A DNA stretch of 64,000 bases from an uncultured Jannaschia sp. (GCA_947494145.1 CANLTZ010000001.1:1-64000); one strand, 5' to 3'. Shown: positions 11,473 to 20,681, counted from the stretch's first letter. The notes: generated by a model from the letters alone, not told the origin. Made by a program: numbers and translations.

Positions 11473-12308
11473 TACATCTCTCGCACGCGGCGGGTCACCG
11501 GCCCCACTTGGTAGGACCGGTCGTCAAAGGCCGTCACCGGCGTCACTTTAGTCAGATTGCCGGACAGAAAGACCTCATCCGCATCGCGAAAGTCATCGAA
11601 GGTGAGAACCGTCTCATGGACATGCATCCCGTCCCTGGCCAAATTGTCGATATGGCGCGCCCGGGTGATGCCTGACAGGAACGTGCCGTTGGCCACGGGG
11701 GTGAAGACCTCTCCGTCCTTGACCATGAAGACATTGGACGTGGCACTTTCGGCCACATTTCCCATCGCGTCCGCGACCAAGGCATTGCCGAAACCCTTCT
11801 GCTGAGCTTCGGCCAACATGCGCGCATTGTTGGGGTAAAGGCACCCTGCCTTCGCATCGCAGACGGAATCGTCCAGGACTGGCCTGCGAAACTGCGTCGT
11901 GGTCAGCGTCGTCGTCTTGTCGGGGGCGAACATTGCCACTTCCTCCAAGCAGACAGCGAAGCCGGTCTCGGATTCTGACGGGACCAGCCCCAACTCGCTG
12001 CCATGGATGCCCCAATACATGGGCCGGATGTAGATGGCCGCGTCCGGCGCGAAGCCCTCCAACCCCTCTCGGATGATCTCCACCATCTGGTCCACCTCCA
12101 TGGTGGGCCGCAGCATCAGCGCCTTTGCCGACCGGTTCACGCGGGCGCAATGCTTATCCAGATCGGGTGCCACGCCTTCGAAGCGCCGCGCCCCGTCAAA
12201 CACGCTGGAGCCTTGCCACATCCCGTGGTCCGCTGCGCGCATGACCGGCACATCGCCGTCATGCCAGGTTCCGTCGAACCAGGTGCGGATCGTCGTGCCA
12301 AACGCCAT
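11445..12308 (-). CDS. Branched-chain amino acid aminotransferase-like (class IV PLP)
   Basis: A 287-residue fold-type IV PLP aminotransferase. The likely PLP lysine is in DAKAGCLYPNNARM; other landmarks are the GSSVFDGARRF segment near residue 31, VADAMGNVAESATSNVF, and TFLSGITRARHIDNL. Members make or degrade branched-chain amino acids (IlvE); some use other 2-oxo acids, so substrate is not certain. ATG 12308 has GGGGGAGAG upstream. Divergent from the flavin-type oxidase gene at 12410. Confidence 0.85.
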   Translation of the reverse strand: MAFGTTIRTWFDGTWHDGDVPVMRAADHGMWQGSSVFDGARRFEGVAPDLDKHCARVNRSAKALMLRPTMEVDQMVEIIREGLEGFAPDAAIYIRPMYWGIHGSELGLVPSESETGFAVCLEEVAMFAPDKTTTLTTTQFRRPVLDDSVCDAKAGCLYPNNARMLAEAQQKGFGNALVADAMGNVAESATSNVFMVKDGEVFTPVANGTFLSGITRARHIDNLARDGMHVHETVLTFDDFRDADEVFLSGNLTKVTPVTAFDDRSYQVGPVTRRVREMYWDWALSGG

Positions 12309-12409
12309 GCCGTCTCTCCCCCGTGTAAGGCGTGCCGACGATAGGCAGCCAAGGACGTGGCGTCCAGCGCTCCGCTTGCACCTTCGCCAAACCATGCCAC
12401 CATCGGCCC

Positions 12410-12874
12410 ATGACCGACCCGATCCGACCCACCGATGACGATGCTCGCACCCTGGCCCTCGACCTGCTTTCTGGGGCCAGCTACGCCGCCCTTGGCACCC
12501 TTTCGGAGGGCACGCCCATGGTGACCCGCGCCGGGGTGCTTTGGCTGCCGGGCACGGGGCTTGCCATGCTGGTCTCCGACCTGTCGGACCATGCCCGTGC
12601 GCTTCGCGCCAACCCCGCCTGCTCCCTTCTGGTGGGGGAGCCGGGGCCGAAGGGCGACCCGCTTACCCATCCCCGCCTGACCTTGCGCGGCAGCGCCACC
12701 ACGCTCGACAAGGCCGCCCATCGCGGCACTTGGCTGGCCGCGCGGCCCAAGGCGACACTCTATTTCGACTTTACGGATTTCCACATCTGGTGCCTGCGCC
12801 CGGCCGAGATCTTCCTCAATGGCGGCTTCGGCAAAGCCTTCCGCCTCACCCCCGGCGATATCGGCCTTCCATGA
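12410..12874 (+). CDS. HugZ/pyridoxamine 5'-phosphate oxidase family protein
   Basis: A 154-residue split-barrel flavin-binding-like protein. The segment YAALGTLSEGTPMVTRAGVLW and the following SDLSDHARALRANPACSLLVGE are typical of the HugZ/PdxH-like family, whose members bind FMN or haem. It is short, lacking the C-terminal DUF2470 domain of full HugZ haem oxygenases. The stop overlaps the next start (ATGA), so the two genes are coupled. Confidence 0.8.
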   Translation: MTDPIRPTDDDARTLALDLLSGASYAALGTLSEGTPMVTRAGVLWLPGTGLAMLVSDLSDHARALRANPACSLLVGEPGPKGDPLTHPRLTLRGSATTLDKAAHRGTWLAARPKATLYFDFTDFHIWCLRPAEIFLNGGFGKAFRLTPGDIGLP

Positions 12875-13356
12875 AGGTGGCCGTGGTGCTGGGCGCTGCC
12901 GTGCGCCCCGATGGCACGCCTTCCCCGACGCTAAAACTGCGCACCGACCACGCGATCTCGCTCTTTCACGCGGGCCAAGTGACGTGCCTGTGCCTCACAG
13001 GCGGGCAAGGCAGATATGGCCGACCCGAGGCCGTTGTCGCCGCTGACCTTGCCCGGGCCGCGCACGTCCCCGAAAGCGCATTGCTGATCGAACGGACCTC
13101 GAAAACGACCATCGAAAACATAGAAAACGCCCAGCAGCTGCTGCCGCCGGGCGCCCATGTGATCCTCGTGTCAAACCGCTGGCACCTCCCACGGGCGGCG
13201 CTGATTGCGCGCCTCCTTGGGCTCCGGGTCGGCGTTTCTGGCCCGACGGGCCGCCTTTCGACCCCGCAACTGGCCCGGGCCGTCGCGCGTGAAGTCTTCG
13301 CGACGCCCCGGTCCGCCTATCGGGCCGTCAGGTCGGCGCGTCGCACCGGGCGGTGA
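12871..13356 (+). CDS. YdcF/ElyC (DUF218) family protein
   Basis: A 161-residue cytoplasmic protein with the DUF218 core: VVLGAAVRPDG at the N-terminus, ACLTGGQG-like strand (CLCLTGGQGRYGRPEA), then ERTSKTTIENI and LVSNRWHLPRAAL. No membrane segment precedes the domain, unlike ElyC. YdcF binds S-adenosylmethionine in E. coli; no clear reaction is known. Starts inside the previous stop and overlaps the convergent tailspike-like gene by 29 nt. Confidence 0.85.
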   Translation: MKVAVVLGAAVRPDGTPSPTLKLRTDHAISLFHAGQVTCLCLTGGQGRYGRPEAVVAADLARAAHVPESALLIERTSKTTIENIENAQQLLPPGAHVILVSNRWHLPRAALIARLLGLRVGVSGPTGRLSTPQLARAVAREVFATPRSAYRAVRSARRTGR

Positions 13357-15625
13357 TGAACACCTTGCCGCGCGCAGGCTCTGACCAGTTGAGCCGCACC
13401 GATTGGCTGTCTCCTCCGACGCCCGCGGCCCCCCACGGCATCGTCCAGACCGTCCCGTTGCCGGCATTCCGAATGCGGCCCTCCGGCATCACCGCCTGCA
13501 CCACGCGGGTTTCCCCACGGAAGGGCATGTATTGCGACAGGTCCGCCTCCCAGGTGGTCTGCGCGCTGTTTTCCGTCACCGGCACCGTGATCGGGTTTTG
13601 GAACTGCTGGCTTACCGCCTGGAACGTGTTGGAATGGACATTCACATCCACATATCGCCCGTAATCCAGATCGGCATGGGTCGTGTCCACGAAGTCCACC
13701 CGATCCAGCGCCTGTCCCTTGATCGTCTTGAAGTTGTTGCCCGTGATGGTCAGGCCGTTGATGTAGTGCCCGCGCCCATAGGGCTTGATGTGGATGGGCG
13801 CGAAGCTGCGCGGCACGTTGGATGAAAAGATGATGTTGCCCACGATTTGCAGCCCGCCGAAGCTGAATTCCGAATTGAAATCGGGCGCCCCATCATGCTC
13901 GTTCGTCCATTCCAGATAGGCGTTGTCGATGTAGTTGCCCACGATCACCGTCTTCGCCTGCGGCATCGCGATGACCAGACCCGCTGACCGCAGCCCCAGG
14001 CTGTTCGTGTCACCCTGGAAGAAATGGTTGCCGGTGATGATATGCCCGGACCCGCTGATCACCCCGAAATGCAGAAAGCGCACGCCCCGGTTGTTGCGGA
14101 TCTTCGCGTCGTTCTTGTTGACGTTGAAACCGATGGTGTGGCGGTCCTGAACATCAGCCGCCCCTTCCGTGGACAGGAACTGGCATCGGTCGATCAACAG
14201 ACCTTGGCAGCCATCGGCATGGCTCGTGATGCCGCGATCCCTCGGGCCCGTCAGGAAGCAATCCTTCACGTGGAAGATAAGCCCATTCTGCGGCAGCAGG
14301 ATGCCCGATGCGTTATCCGCCAGCAGGAACTCGATATCTTCCAGGCTGAAGCGTTGAAGGTTGTCGAAGCCGCTGAAATCTAGCGCATACTTGAACCGGC
14401 TGAACGTATAGCGCTGACGCCCCGGCGCGCCCCATAGCGGCTGGCTCAACTCAATCGTCTGGTTGGCCACGCTGCGCGATTTCACATAGACCTCGCGCCC
14501 GACGCCCTGGCTGGCCGAAACATGGGAGCCGACGGCAATGGTCGACACATTGGCCACGCCCGTCAGGATCGTGGGCGAATCGCTGTCGAAATCGCAGTTC
14601 GACGTGACGATATCGGTGTCGAAGGCCGCGCCAGGCCGCACGTCGATCTGGCCGTTCTTGATCGACCGCTGGTTGGCATAGGTCGTGCGGTCTTCCACCG
14701 CGGCCTGCACGTCCAGGGGCTCGGTCAACTGAATTCGCCGTCCCTGCATGTCCAACGTCTCATGATCGGTGAAGTTGAACAGCGCCTGGATGGCTTTCTT
14801 GAAGGCCTCCTGCTCGTCGCCGAAGGCGTCGATATAGGTATTCAGGTCGAAATTCCGCACCAGGCTCAACCGCTTGTCCCGGGGCAGGGTGATCTGACCC
14901 TCGAAGCGGACCGGTGCGTTGAACGTCACGTGGTCGGTCAAGCGATAGGTGCCTTTTGAGACCAGCACCGACCGGCCATCGGCCGCCGCATCGGCCGCCA
15001 GAAAGGCCTCCGTGTCGTCGGTCGTCCCGTCGCCCTTAGCGCCGAAATCGCGCACGTCGACCCAATCCATCAGGTCACGCAAATAGGCCGAGGTCACATC
15101 TTCGACGTCGATGTCATCGATTCGCAGCAGCCCGCCATTGGGCCCAAGAATATCGAGTCCGATATGCGCATGGGCAATCGTCGCGTTCCAATCCATGTCG
15201 ACACCGCCGCGATTGCCGGTGCCCACGATGGCGGTGATTGTTTCGACCTTGCCGAACTGCGTCAGCTGCGTTTCCACGCCCGAGGTCAGAATACCACCCG
15301 CCACGCTGCCATTGGGCCGCACAGGCGTCGCCGCGGCGCGCACACGCGGCAAATTGCCCGCGATACCCTTCACGCGGATGACGATCCGATAATAGCAGCC
15401 CGGGATGATCGGGGTGACACCCATCCAACGCACACGCTGCACGCCGTCGGTCTTCTGTAGCTCAAGGCAGCCGCCGAAATCCTGATCGGCAGGAACGAAA
15501 GCTGCATTCGCAGCGCTTGCATACGTGTCCGAACCCGGCAGCCCATCCTGCCGCGACCAGACGTTGAGCCCGGCTTCAAAGGCCGGAGGCATAAGGACCA
15601 GCCCGTCGGTGATCGCCTTGTTCAT
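13328..15625 (-). CDS. Tailspike-like pectate-lyase/GH28-related beta-helix protein
   Basis: A 765-residue protein. Residues 1-180 form a beta-sandwich-like N-terminal part; residues 189-208 carry the pectate-lyase-3 signature (DFGAKGDGTTDDTEAF); the middle is a right-handed beta-helix pattern with repeated short strands (ITGNHFFQG, VIVGNYIDN, LQIVGNIIF, LTITGNNF). The C-terminal 100 residues form another domain. No signal peptide is visible. Phage tailspikes and gene transfer agent spikes have this layout and bind or cleave surface polysaccharide, but no phage genes are nearby. ATG 15625 with AAGGGG upstream. Confidence 0.75.
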   Translation of the reverse strand: MNKAITDGLVLMPPAFEAGLNVWSRQDGLPGSDTYASAANAAFVPADQDFGGCLELQKTDGVQRVRWMGVTPIIPGCYYRIVIRVKGIAGNLPRVRAAATPVRPNGSVAGGILTSGVETQLTQFGKVETITAIVGTGNRGGVDMDWNATIAHAHIGLDILGPNGGLLRIDDIDVEDVTSAYLRDLMDWVDVRDFGAKGDGTTDDTEAFLAADAAADGRSVLVSKGTYRLTDHVTFNAPVRFEGQITLPRDKRLSLVRNFDLNTYIDAFGDEQEAFKKAIQALFNFTDHETLDMQGRRIQLTEPLDVQAAVEDRTTYANQRSIKNGQIDVRPGAAFDTDIVTSNCDFDSDSPTILTGVANVSTIAVGSHVSASQGVGREVYVKSRSVANQTIELSQPLWGAPGRQRYTFSRFKYALDFSGFDNLQRFSLEDIEFLLADNASGILLPQNGLIFHVKDCFLTGPRDRGITSHADGCQGLLIDRCQFLSTEGAADVQDRHTIGFNVNKNDAKIRNNRGVRFLHFGVISGSGHIITGNHFFQGDTNSLGLRSAGLVIAMPQAKTVIVGNYIDNAYLEWTNEHDGAPDFNSEFSFGGLQIVGNIIFSSNVPRSFAPIHIKPYGRGHYINGLTITGNNFKTIKGQALDRVDFVDTTHADLDYGRYVDVNVHSNTFQAVSQQFQNPITVPVTENSAQTTWEADLSQYMPFRGETRVVQAVMPEGRIRNAGNGTVWTMPWGAAGVGGDSQSVRLNWSEPARGKVFITARCDAPT

Positions 15626-15653
15626 TCCTGTCCCCTTCAACAGGCCACGGGAC

Positions 15654-15693
15654 AAAAAAAGACCGCCCCGACGGCCTGCTGCCGGGACGGTCT
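15654..15693 (-). terminator. Intrinsic terminator/leader hairpin before the tailspike gene
   Basis: On the minus strand a long GC-rich stem, with AGACCG pairing CGGTCT and further inner pairs, is followed directly by seven Ts. It would end transcripts of the DUF4864 gene. It also lies between a CtrA-type site (15753-15768) and the tailspike start 29 nt further on, so it could attenuate that gene. Confidence 0.8.
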
Positions 15694-15752
15694 CTGAATT
15701 GTGAGTGAGGCGCCGGTAATGGTGCCGATTTGCGGAATGTTATCCTGAGCGC

Positions 15753-15768
15753 TTAATGGACGGTTAAC
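15753..15768. promoter_or_regulatory. CtrA-type binding site
   Basis: The sequence TTAA-TGGACGG-TTAAC matches the alphaproteobacterial CtrA consensus TTAA-N7-TTAAC exactly. It lies in the 158-nt gap between the DUF4864 gene and the tailspike-like gene, 128 nt upstream of the latter's start codon. Confidence 0.55.
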
Positions 15769-15783
15769 GCCAAGCCCGTCAAA

Positions 15784-16185
15784 TCACGCGCCGATTTCCG
15801 GCGCCATGAGCAATTCTACGCCGGCAATTTTCCAACCCTGGTCCGTTTCCACCATCAGATAGGCCAGCTTGTGCAGCCGTCCCTGCGCATCCGTGACCAG
15901 CACTTCCTGGGTCCACGCCGCGCCGCGCTCAACCGAACGGAGATATTCCACGCTGCCCGGACGCCAGACCATCGGATAGCCCTGTCGCACCATCTGGCCG
16001 AAATTCTCGGGCGTGCGGAAAATCCCCTGGATGCTGGGCGCTGCAAAGGTAAAGGCCGTGGCGAAATCATCCGCCTTGAAAGCCTCGATCTGGTCCCCGA
16101 TGACCCCTTGAATGGCGTCCGGGTCCGCATTCACCGCGCTGCCCATGGCCATCAGAATAGCCGCCGTGATGGTCGTGATCCGCAT
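15784..16185 (-). CDS. DUF4864 domain-containing secreted protein
   Basis: A 133-residue exported protein with a signal sequence (MRITTITAAILMAMGSAVNA) and a DUF4864/NTF2-like pattern: IQGVIGDQIEAFKADDFATAFTFA, then FGQMVRQGYPMVWRP and a C-terminal WKIAGVELL. Function unknown; family members are small periplasmic proteins in Rhodobacteraceae. AGGAGG lies upstream of the ATG at 16185. A terminator follows. Confidence 0.82.
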   Translation of the reverse strand: MRITTITAAILMAMGSAVNADPDAIQGVIGDQIEAFKADDFATAFTFAAPSIQGIFRTPENFGQMVRQGYPMVWRPGSVEYLRSVERGAAWTQEVLVTDAQGRLHKLAYLMVETDQGWKIAGVELLMAPEIGA

Positions 16186-16300
16186 GCTGCTTCCTCCTGG
16201 CCTGTGCATCCAGAAGCCTAGGCCAGTTCCCCTGCGGATCAACTCGGCCCATTTTGCGGCCAGCAGACCGGCATGCGCACCGCCACGCCGGGGCGCCCTC

Positions 16301-17875
16301 TCAAGCCGCCGCCAATTCCCCCGCCAAGGCCTGGTCGATCAAGGCGATCGTGCCCTCCACCCCGTAAAGCGCGATGAAGCCGCCAAAGCGCGGCCCCTGA
16401 TCGGCGCCCAGCAACACCTGATACAGCCCCCTGAACCAGTCGCGCAGCGGATCGAACCGATCCCGGCCCACATCATAGACCACTGATTGCAACGCCTCGT
16501 CTTCCTCGGGGCCATCCCATTCGGCCAGCCGGGCGCGCAGCGCCAGAAGCGCCTCCCGCTCGGTCTCGTTTGGCAAACGGTAAATTTTAACCGGCTTAAC
16601 GAAGTCGTTATAATACCGTACCGCCCCCTCTGCCGCCGCGTCCAGTTGCGGATGGCCTTCGGGGGTGGCGTCGGAGGCATAACGCTTTATGAATCCCCAT
16701 AACACATCCTTACTTTCCGCCCCCGCCACGCTGGCCAGGTTCAGGAGCATGGAAAATGGTACCACCATATCCGAAGCCGGTGGCTGGCCGCGGTGGATAT
16801 GGAAAACGGGGTTGTTCGCCCGCGTCTCGGCATCCTGGCCATCAAAGGCCCGCAACTGCTGGTGATACTCGTCCACTGCTTTGGGGATTACATCGAAATG
16901 CATCCGCTTCGCAGTCTTCGGCTTGCCATACATGAAATAAGCCAGGCTTTCCGCAGGCGCGTAGCGCAGCCATTCATCTATCGAAATCCCGTTCCCGGAT
17001 GACTTGGAAATCTTCTGGCCCTGCTCGTCCAGGAACAGCTCATAGACCAGATGCTCCGGTGGCTTGCCGCCAAGGATCGAACAGATGCTGTCATAGATGG
17101 CCGTGTTCGTCCCGTGTTCCTTGCCATACATCTCGAAATCCACGCCAAGCGCGGCCCAACGGGCGCCGAAATCCGGCTTCCACTGCAACTTCACATTCCC
17201 GCCGGTCACCGGCAGCGTCCATTCGCGGCCCGTTTCGTCGTCGAAAGTCACGGTCCCCTCTTCAGCACTGACGTGCTTCATCGGCACATACAGGACCCGT
17301 CCCGTTTCGGGATGGATCGGCAAGAAGATCGAATAGGTCTCCCGCCGCTCCTCGCGCAGCGACTTCAGCATCACCGCCATGACGTCGTCATAACGTTCCG
17401 CACAGCGCCGCAACACGTCATCAAACCGGCCCGAGCGATAGAAATCCCGGGCCGAGATAAACTCATACTCAAACCCGAACGTGTCCAGAAACCGCCGCAA
17501 CATCGCGTTGTTGTGGTGCCCAAAGCTCTCATGGGTGCCAAACGGGTCCGGCACGCTGGTGAGCGGGCGGTGCAGATGGTCGGCCAGCATCTCGCGCTCG
17601 GGCACGTTGTCCGGCACCTTCCGCATCCCGTCCAGATCGTCGGAAAAACAGATCAGCCGCGTGGGAATGTCCGACAGCACTTCAAACGCCCGCCGCACCA
17701 TGGTCGTGCGCGCCACTTCCCCGAAGGTTCCGATATGCGGCAAACCCGACGGTCCATAGCCCGTCTGGAACACCACTTCGTCCTTGCCCTGGGCCTCCAC
17801 CCGTTTCAGCAGCTTGCGCGCCTCCTCGAATGGCCAAGCCTTCGATGTCATCGCCGCGTCGCGCAGGGTGCTCAT
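16301..17875 (-). CDS. lysK: Lysyl-tRNA synthetase, class I
   Basis: A 524-residue class I lysyl-tRNA synthetase, the archaeal-type enzyme that replaces class II LysRS in alphaproteobacteria. The HIGH motif is PHIG at 46-49 and the KMSKS motif is KISKS near 290. ATG 17875 is preferred (GAGGA upstream) over an upstream TTG at 17896. It charges tRNA-Lys. Divergent from the TerB-like gene. Confidence 0.95.
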   Translation of the reverse strand: MSTLRDAAMTSKAWPFEEARKLLKRVEAQGKDEVVFQTGYGPSGLPHIGTFGEVARTTMVRRAFEVLSDIPTRLICFSDDLDGMRKVPDNVPEREMLADHLHRPLTSVPDPFGTHESFGHHNNAMLRRFLDTFGFEYEFISARDFYRSGRFDDVLRRCAERYDDVMAVMLKSLREERRETYSIFLPIHPETGRVLYVPMKHVSAEEGTVTFDDETGREWTLPVTGGNVKLQWKPDFGARWAALGVDFEMYGKEHGTNTAIYDSICSILGGKPPEHLVYELFLDEQGQKISKSSGNGISIDEWLRYAPAESLAYFMYGKPKTAKRMHFDVIPKAVDEYHQQLRAFDGQDAETRANNPVFHIHRGQPPASDMVVPFSMLLNLASVAGAESKDVLWGFIKRYASDATPEGHPQLDAAAEGAVRYYNDFVKPVKIYRLPNETEREALLALRARLAEWDGPEEDEALQSVVYDVGRDRFDPLRDWFRGLYQVLLGADQGPRFGGFIALYGVEGTIALIDQALAGELAAA

Positions 17876-17959
17876 GGGTTCATCCTCGGGTTTCAAGCGG
17901 TCGTCACCTATTGCGGCACCGCAGCGCCGTCAATAAATGCCCTCTCAGGAGACACCCAG

Positions 17960-18376
17960 ATGACCCAAACCAGCTTCACCCCCCAAGATGCGCTTGTCGC
18001 GCTGATGATCACCGTCTCCGCCTCGGATGCGACCATCCGCACGTCCGAGCTTCTGACGATCCAATCGGTGGTCAACCACCTGCCGATCTTCGCGGGCTTC
18101 GACGAAGACCGGATCGAAGCCATCGCCCAGACCATCTTCGACCTCTTGGAAGAAGAAGACGGGCTCGATGCGATCTTCGGTCTGGTCAAGAACGCCATCC
18201 CGATCACCCATCACGAAACCGCCTATGCCTTGGCCTGCGACGTGGCCGCCGCCGATGGCAATGTGATGCAATCCGAACTCCAGCTTCTGCGCGAACTGCG
18301 CTATGAGCTGGACATCGACCCGCTCCATGCCGCCGCCATCGAGCGCGGCGCCCGCGCACGTCATCTGACGCTTTGA
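17960..18376 (+). CDS. TerB-like (tellurite resistance B family) protein
   Basis: A 138-residue all-helical acidic protein matching the TerB fold: DALVALMITVSASDATIRTSEL, a paired second repeat ALACDVAAADGNVMQSELQLL, the DG..E.E pattern typical of metal-binding TerB domains. Its role is unknown; many homologues are not tellurite related. AGGAGA lies upstream of the ATG. An IS6-family remnant begins 100 nt downstream. Confidence 0.85.
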   Translation: MTQTSFTPQDALVALMITVSASDATIRTSELLTIQSVVNHLPIFAGFDEDRIEAIAQTIFDLLEEEDGLDAIFGLVKNAIPITHHETAYALACDVAAADGNVMQSELQLLRELRYELDIDPLHAAAIERGARARHLTL

Positions 18377-18476
18377 CGTGGGATTTCCATTGAAATTACA
18401 GCACTTGCGCTGAAAAGTACAATGATCCCAAGCCGGTCCATCGACGGGCTTTGGCACGGCGATCATAGGTTGGGAC

Positions 18477-19306
18477 GGCTCTGCTGCGTTGATCGGTTTG
18501 CGGAGGCGATATTGCTGGTGGAGGAGATTTTGCCCTGCGGCGCCGTGATCCGTTCAAAGGTCATCGTTTTCCGAAGGATGTGATGCTGCTGGCTGTGCGG
18601 TGGTCCTGCCGGTATCCGCTATCGTATCGCGATGTGCGCGATCTTCTGGCCAAGTGCGGGATCAGTGTGGACGCTGCGACGGTCTATCGGTGGGGACAGA
18701 CGTTCGGGCCAGGGATCCGCAAGCGCGCTTACGGCAAACATCGCTTCTGGCGCGGTCTTCAGCAATCTGCCGAAAGGGTTGGCGGGCCGTTGATCAATGT
18801 GGTCAACTCATCGATTTCCGGCTCACCGCACGGCGTACAGCCAATGCAGCAAGGGCTTTCAGGCGCCAGGCGTCTGACACCGTCCGCTGCTCCCATCCGT
18901 TAAACATCGTGACCCCCTCTCGTGTTATTGCTGACGCAATGCACTGTCGGTCAGTGGACAAGGCCCTCAGCTCTGCCAAGGTGATCGAGGAGATGAACCA
19001 TGGAACTGGACCTGACGACCGAATCCGACACGTGGACCGAAAGCATCTGAACAACCGGGTCGAGGCAGATCACGCAGCCCTCAAACAGCTTCTCCGCCCA
19101 AAACGCAGCTTCCGAAAACGGACCTGCGCCAAGACACTTTGACAGGCATAGAAACCCGCCGCGCGATCAAGAAGGGCCATTTCGCGAACAACGCGCCAGG
19201 GGGTCTCAACGAAATCGCCTTCGTGGCAGAACTGTTCAAGTCCGCAGCCTGAAACAGGCACAAATCATGGCTTCCCGTGTCCCAGACGAGCCAACGCAAC
19301 AGAGCC
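18477..19306 (+). mobile_element. IS6-family insertion sequence, decayed
   Basis: An 830-bp element, the normal IS6 size. Its left end starts GGCTCTGCTGCGTTG and its right end is the inverted GGCTCTGTTGCGTTG, so terminal inverted repeats are recognisable. Flanking 8-mers (GTTGGGAC and AATTTAAT) are not direct repeats, so no target duplication survives. The transposase inside is broken. A third, solitary copy of the end lies at 20441-20463. Confidence 0.85.
18538..19252 (+). pseudogene. IS6-family transposase pseudogene
   Basis: Three consecutive reading frames are needed to recover the DDE transposase. Frame one gives the helix-turn-helix part (RDPFKGHRFPKDVMLLAVRW, PLSYRDVRDLL, ATVYRWGQTFGP). 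Frame two gives WRAVDQCGQLIDFRLTARR to RIRHVDRKHLNNRVEADHAA, containing catalytic-core residues. Frame three gives LTGIETRRAIKKGHF and the C-terminus ending at 19252. At least two frameshifts plus internal divergence make it inactive. Confidence 0.85.
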
Positions 19307-19309
19307 AAT

Positions 19310-20254
19310 TTAATCTAGTTCTCTTGTGACGCGGAAGCCGATCCATTGGTCTGCTGCTACTTCGCCGGGTATGTACGCAAATGTGCGGCGTGCGACCCGG
19401 GCGCTCTCGACCCGGAACATGCTGCTACCCCCGCGCGTAGACCGCGTGCATTCCGGTGGTCCAGCGGCTTTTTCCAGCCAGTCACTCGTTGTTGACCAAC
19501 CTTCGTAGGGTCGAACGAGGCAGGACTGGGTCCATTCAGCAACATTGCCGGACATATGCCGTAGGCCCCAATGGTTGGCGGCGTCCAGCGCATCGACGGG
19601 GACGGGGCCTTGGGGTGGCGGATCTGATGGGGTCTCTTTGGCCTCAATTTCGGCCCAGGAGCCGTTGAACTGGGCCTGGTCGCGCGTGAGCATGTCGCCC
19701 TGGGCGAAGCGCGTGGTAGTTCCGGCTCGGGCAGCGTATTCCCATTCCGCCTCGCTTGGCAGGCGGTAGGCGTCGGTGCCGGTGACGGTGTTAAGCCAGG
19801 CCGTGTAGGTGAGCGCCTGGGCATAGCTGACGGTGGTAACGGGATGGCGGCCGCCAATCCAGTAGAATTCGTCATCGCCCGGTCGGCTGAACTGACGGCC
19901 GACGCGTTCCGGTGGGATGTAGCCGTCACAACCGCCATCCGCCACGCAAGCCATCCAATCGTCGTAGGTCACTTCGTTGCGACCCATAGCGATGGGAATG
20001 TCGACGGTCACGCGATGCTGTGGGCCTTCGCTGATGTCGAAGCGCCGTTTTTCATCGGGCGGTGCACCCATGATGAAGTCGCCCATGGGCAGAACGATCA
20101 TATCGGGGCAGATGTCGCATTCGCGGAAAGTTTCCAGGGCCGCGACCTGATGCCCATTGCTGAGCGTGTAGGGTTCGGCGAGAGCTGGAGTGGCGGTCAG
20201 TGCGAGAGCCGGCCAGAGTCGTCGAAAAATAAAGTTCATTATATCACGGCTCAT
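19310..20254 (-). CDS. Secreted SUMF1/FGE-sulfatase-like domain protein
   Basis: A 314-residue exported protein. A signal sequence ends near ALAEP; a CDIC pair follows, then the SUMF1/formylglycine-generating-enzyme domain with MGDFIMGAPPDE, NEVTYDDW, TTVSYAQALTYTAWLN, RLPSEAEWEYAARAG, MSGNVAEW and the final GFRVTRELD. The active-site cysteine pair that FGE carries near the C-terminal RGGS motif is missing (RGGSSMFRVESARVARR), so formylglycine formation is unlikely. The start is either 20254 or 20239 (ATG). GC is somewhat lower than in its neighbours and it is bracketed by IS6 ends, a hint of transfer. Confidence 0.82.
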   Translation of the reverse strand: MSRDIMNFIFRRLWPALALTATPALAEPYTLSNGHQVAALETFRECDICPDMIVLPMGDFIMGAPPDEKRRFDISEGPQHRVTVDIPIAMGRNEVTYDDWMACVADGGCDGYIPPERVGRQFSRPGDDEFYWIGGRHPVTTVSYAQALTYTAWLNTVTGTDAYRLPSEAEWEYAARAGTTTRFAQGDMLTRDQAQFNGSWAEIEAKETPSDPPPQGPVPVDALDAANHWGLRHMSGNVAEWTQSCLVRPYEGWSTTSDWLEKAAGPPECTRSTRGGSSMFRVESARVARRTFAYIPGEVAADQWIGFRVTRELD

Positions 20255-20440
20255 CTTTTTTGAGACAGGAACTTGAGTACCGGAAAGATACAAATGCGGC
20301 GCGACTTCGCGTCTTATCATTTGAAGGTCTTGGCGTATTTATGGCGCGGCAGGGTTCGAACTGTTCCAGAAGGAGACTGTTGCATTAACTGTTTCTGATG
20401 ATCAGATTTCGGCTTTTTTAGGTTCGCCATGCCGCCCAAA
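20255..20440. other. Intergenic stretch without recognised gene
   Basis: About 190 bp between the SUMF1-like gene and the solitary IS end. It is less GC-rich than surrounding genes. No convincing ORF, tRNA or repeat was found; a GGTTCGAAC-like string near 20352 does not belong to a tRNA. Confidence 0.4.
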
Positions 20441-20463
20441 GGCTCTGTTGCGTTGGCTCGTCT
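20441..20463 (+). repeat. Solitary IS6 terminal inverted repeat
   Basis: Twenty-three bases identical to the right end of the IS6 remnant (19284-19306), in inverted orientation. No transposase follows: the MITE-like repeat begins at once. This is the scar of a second IS copy. Confidence 0.75.
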
Positions 20464-20577
20464 ATAGCGGTTCTCGAAAAACCTGAAGCATCAGCTTTTC
20501 GAGAAACGGTGCAACATCAGTGCGATGGCGGGACGTTTTTCGGAAATGCTGATTCAGGTTTTCCGAAAACCGCTTTA
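20462..20577 (+). repeat. 116-bp palindromic MITE-like element, copy A
   Basis: Begins CTATAGCGGTTCTCGAAAAA and ends with the near-complement TTTTCCGAAAACCGCTTTA, giving about 25-bp imperfect terminal inverted repeats; the interior is also roughly self-complementary, so the transcript would fold into one long hairpin. Copy B at 21957-22072 is the same sequence in inverted orientation; copy C is at 23267-23385. It encodes nothing recognisable. Confidence 0.8.
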
Positions 20578-20681
20578 GGACACAGGAAGCCACAGGACCA
20601 AGCCATAGACCCATCCGCCCACCCATCGGCCCCTGCGACATTTTGTGCTATACTTCCCCCAGGCTGCGTTCGGGGGAGCAG

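Noticed and set aside
16580-16610. TTAACCGGCTTAAC as a CtrA site
   Set aside because: The spacer is five bases and it lies deep inside lysK coding sequence, so it is more likely chance.
20340-20380. GGTTCGAAC string like a tRNA T-loop
   Set aside because: No acceptor or anticodon stem can be built around it.
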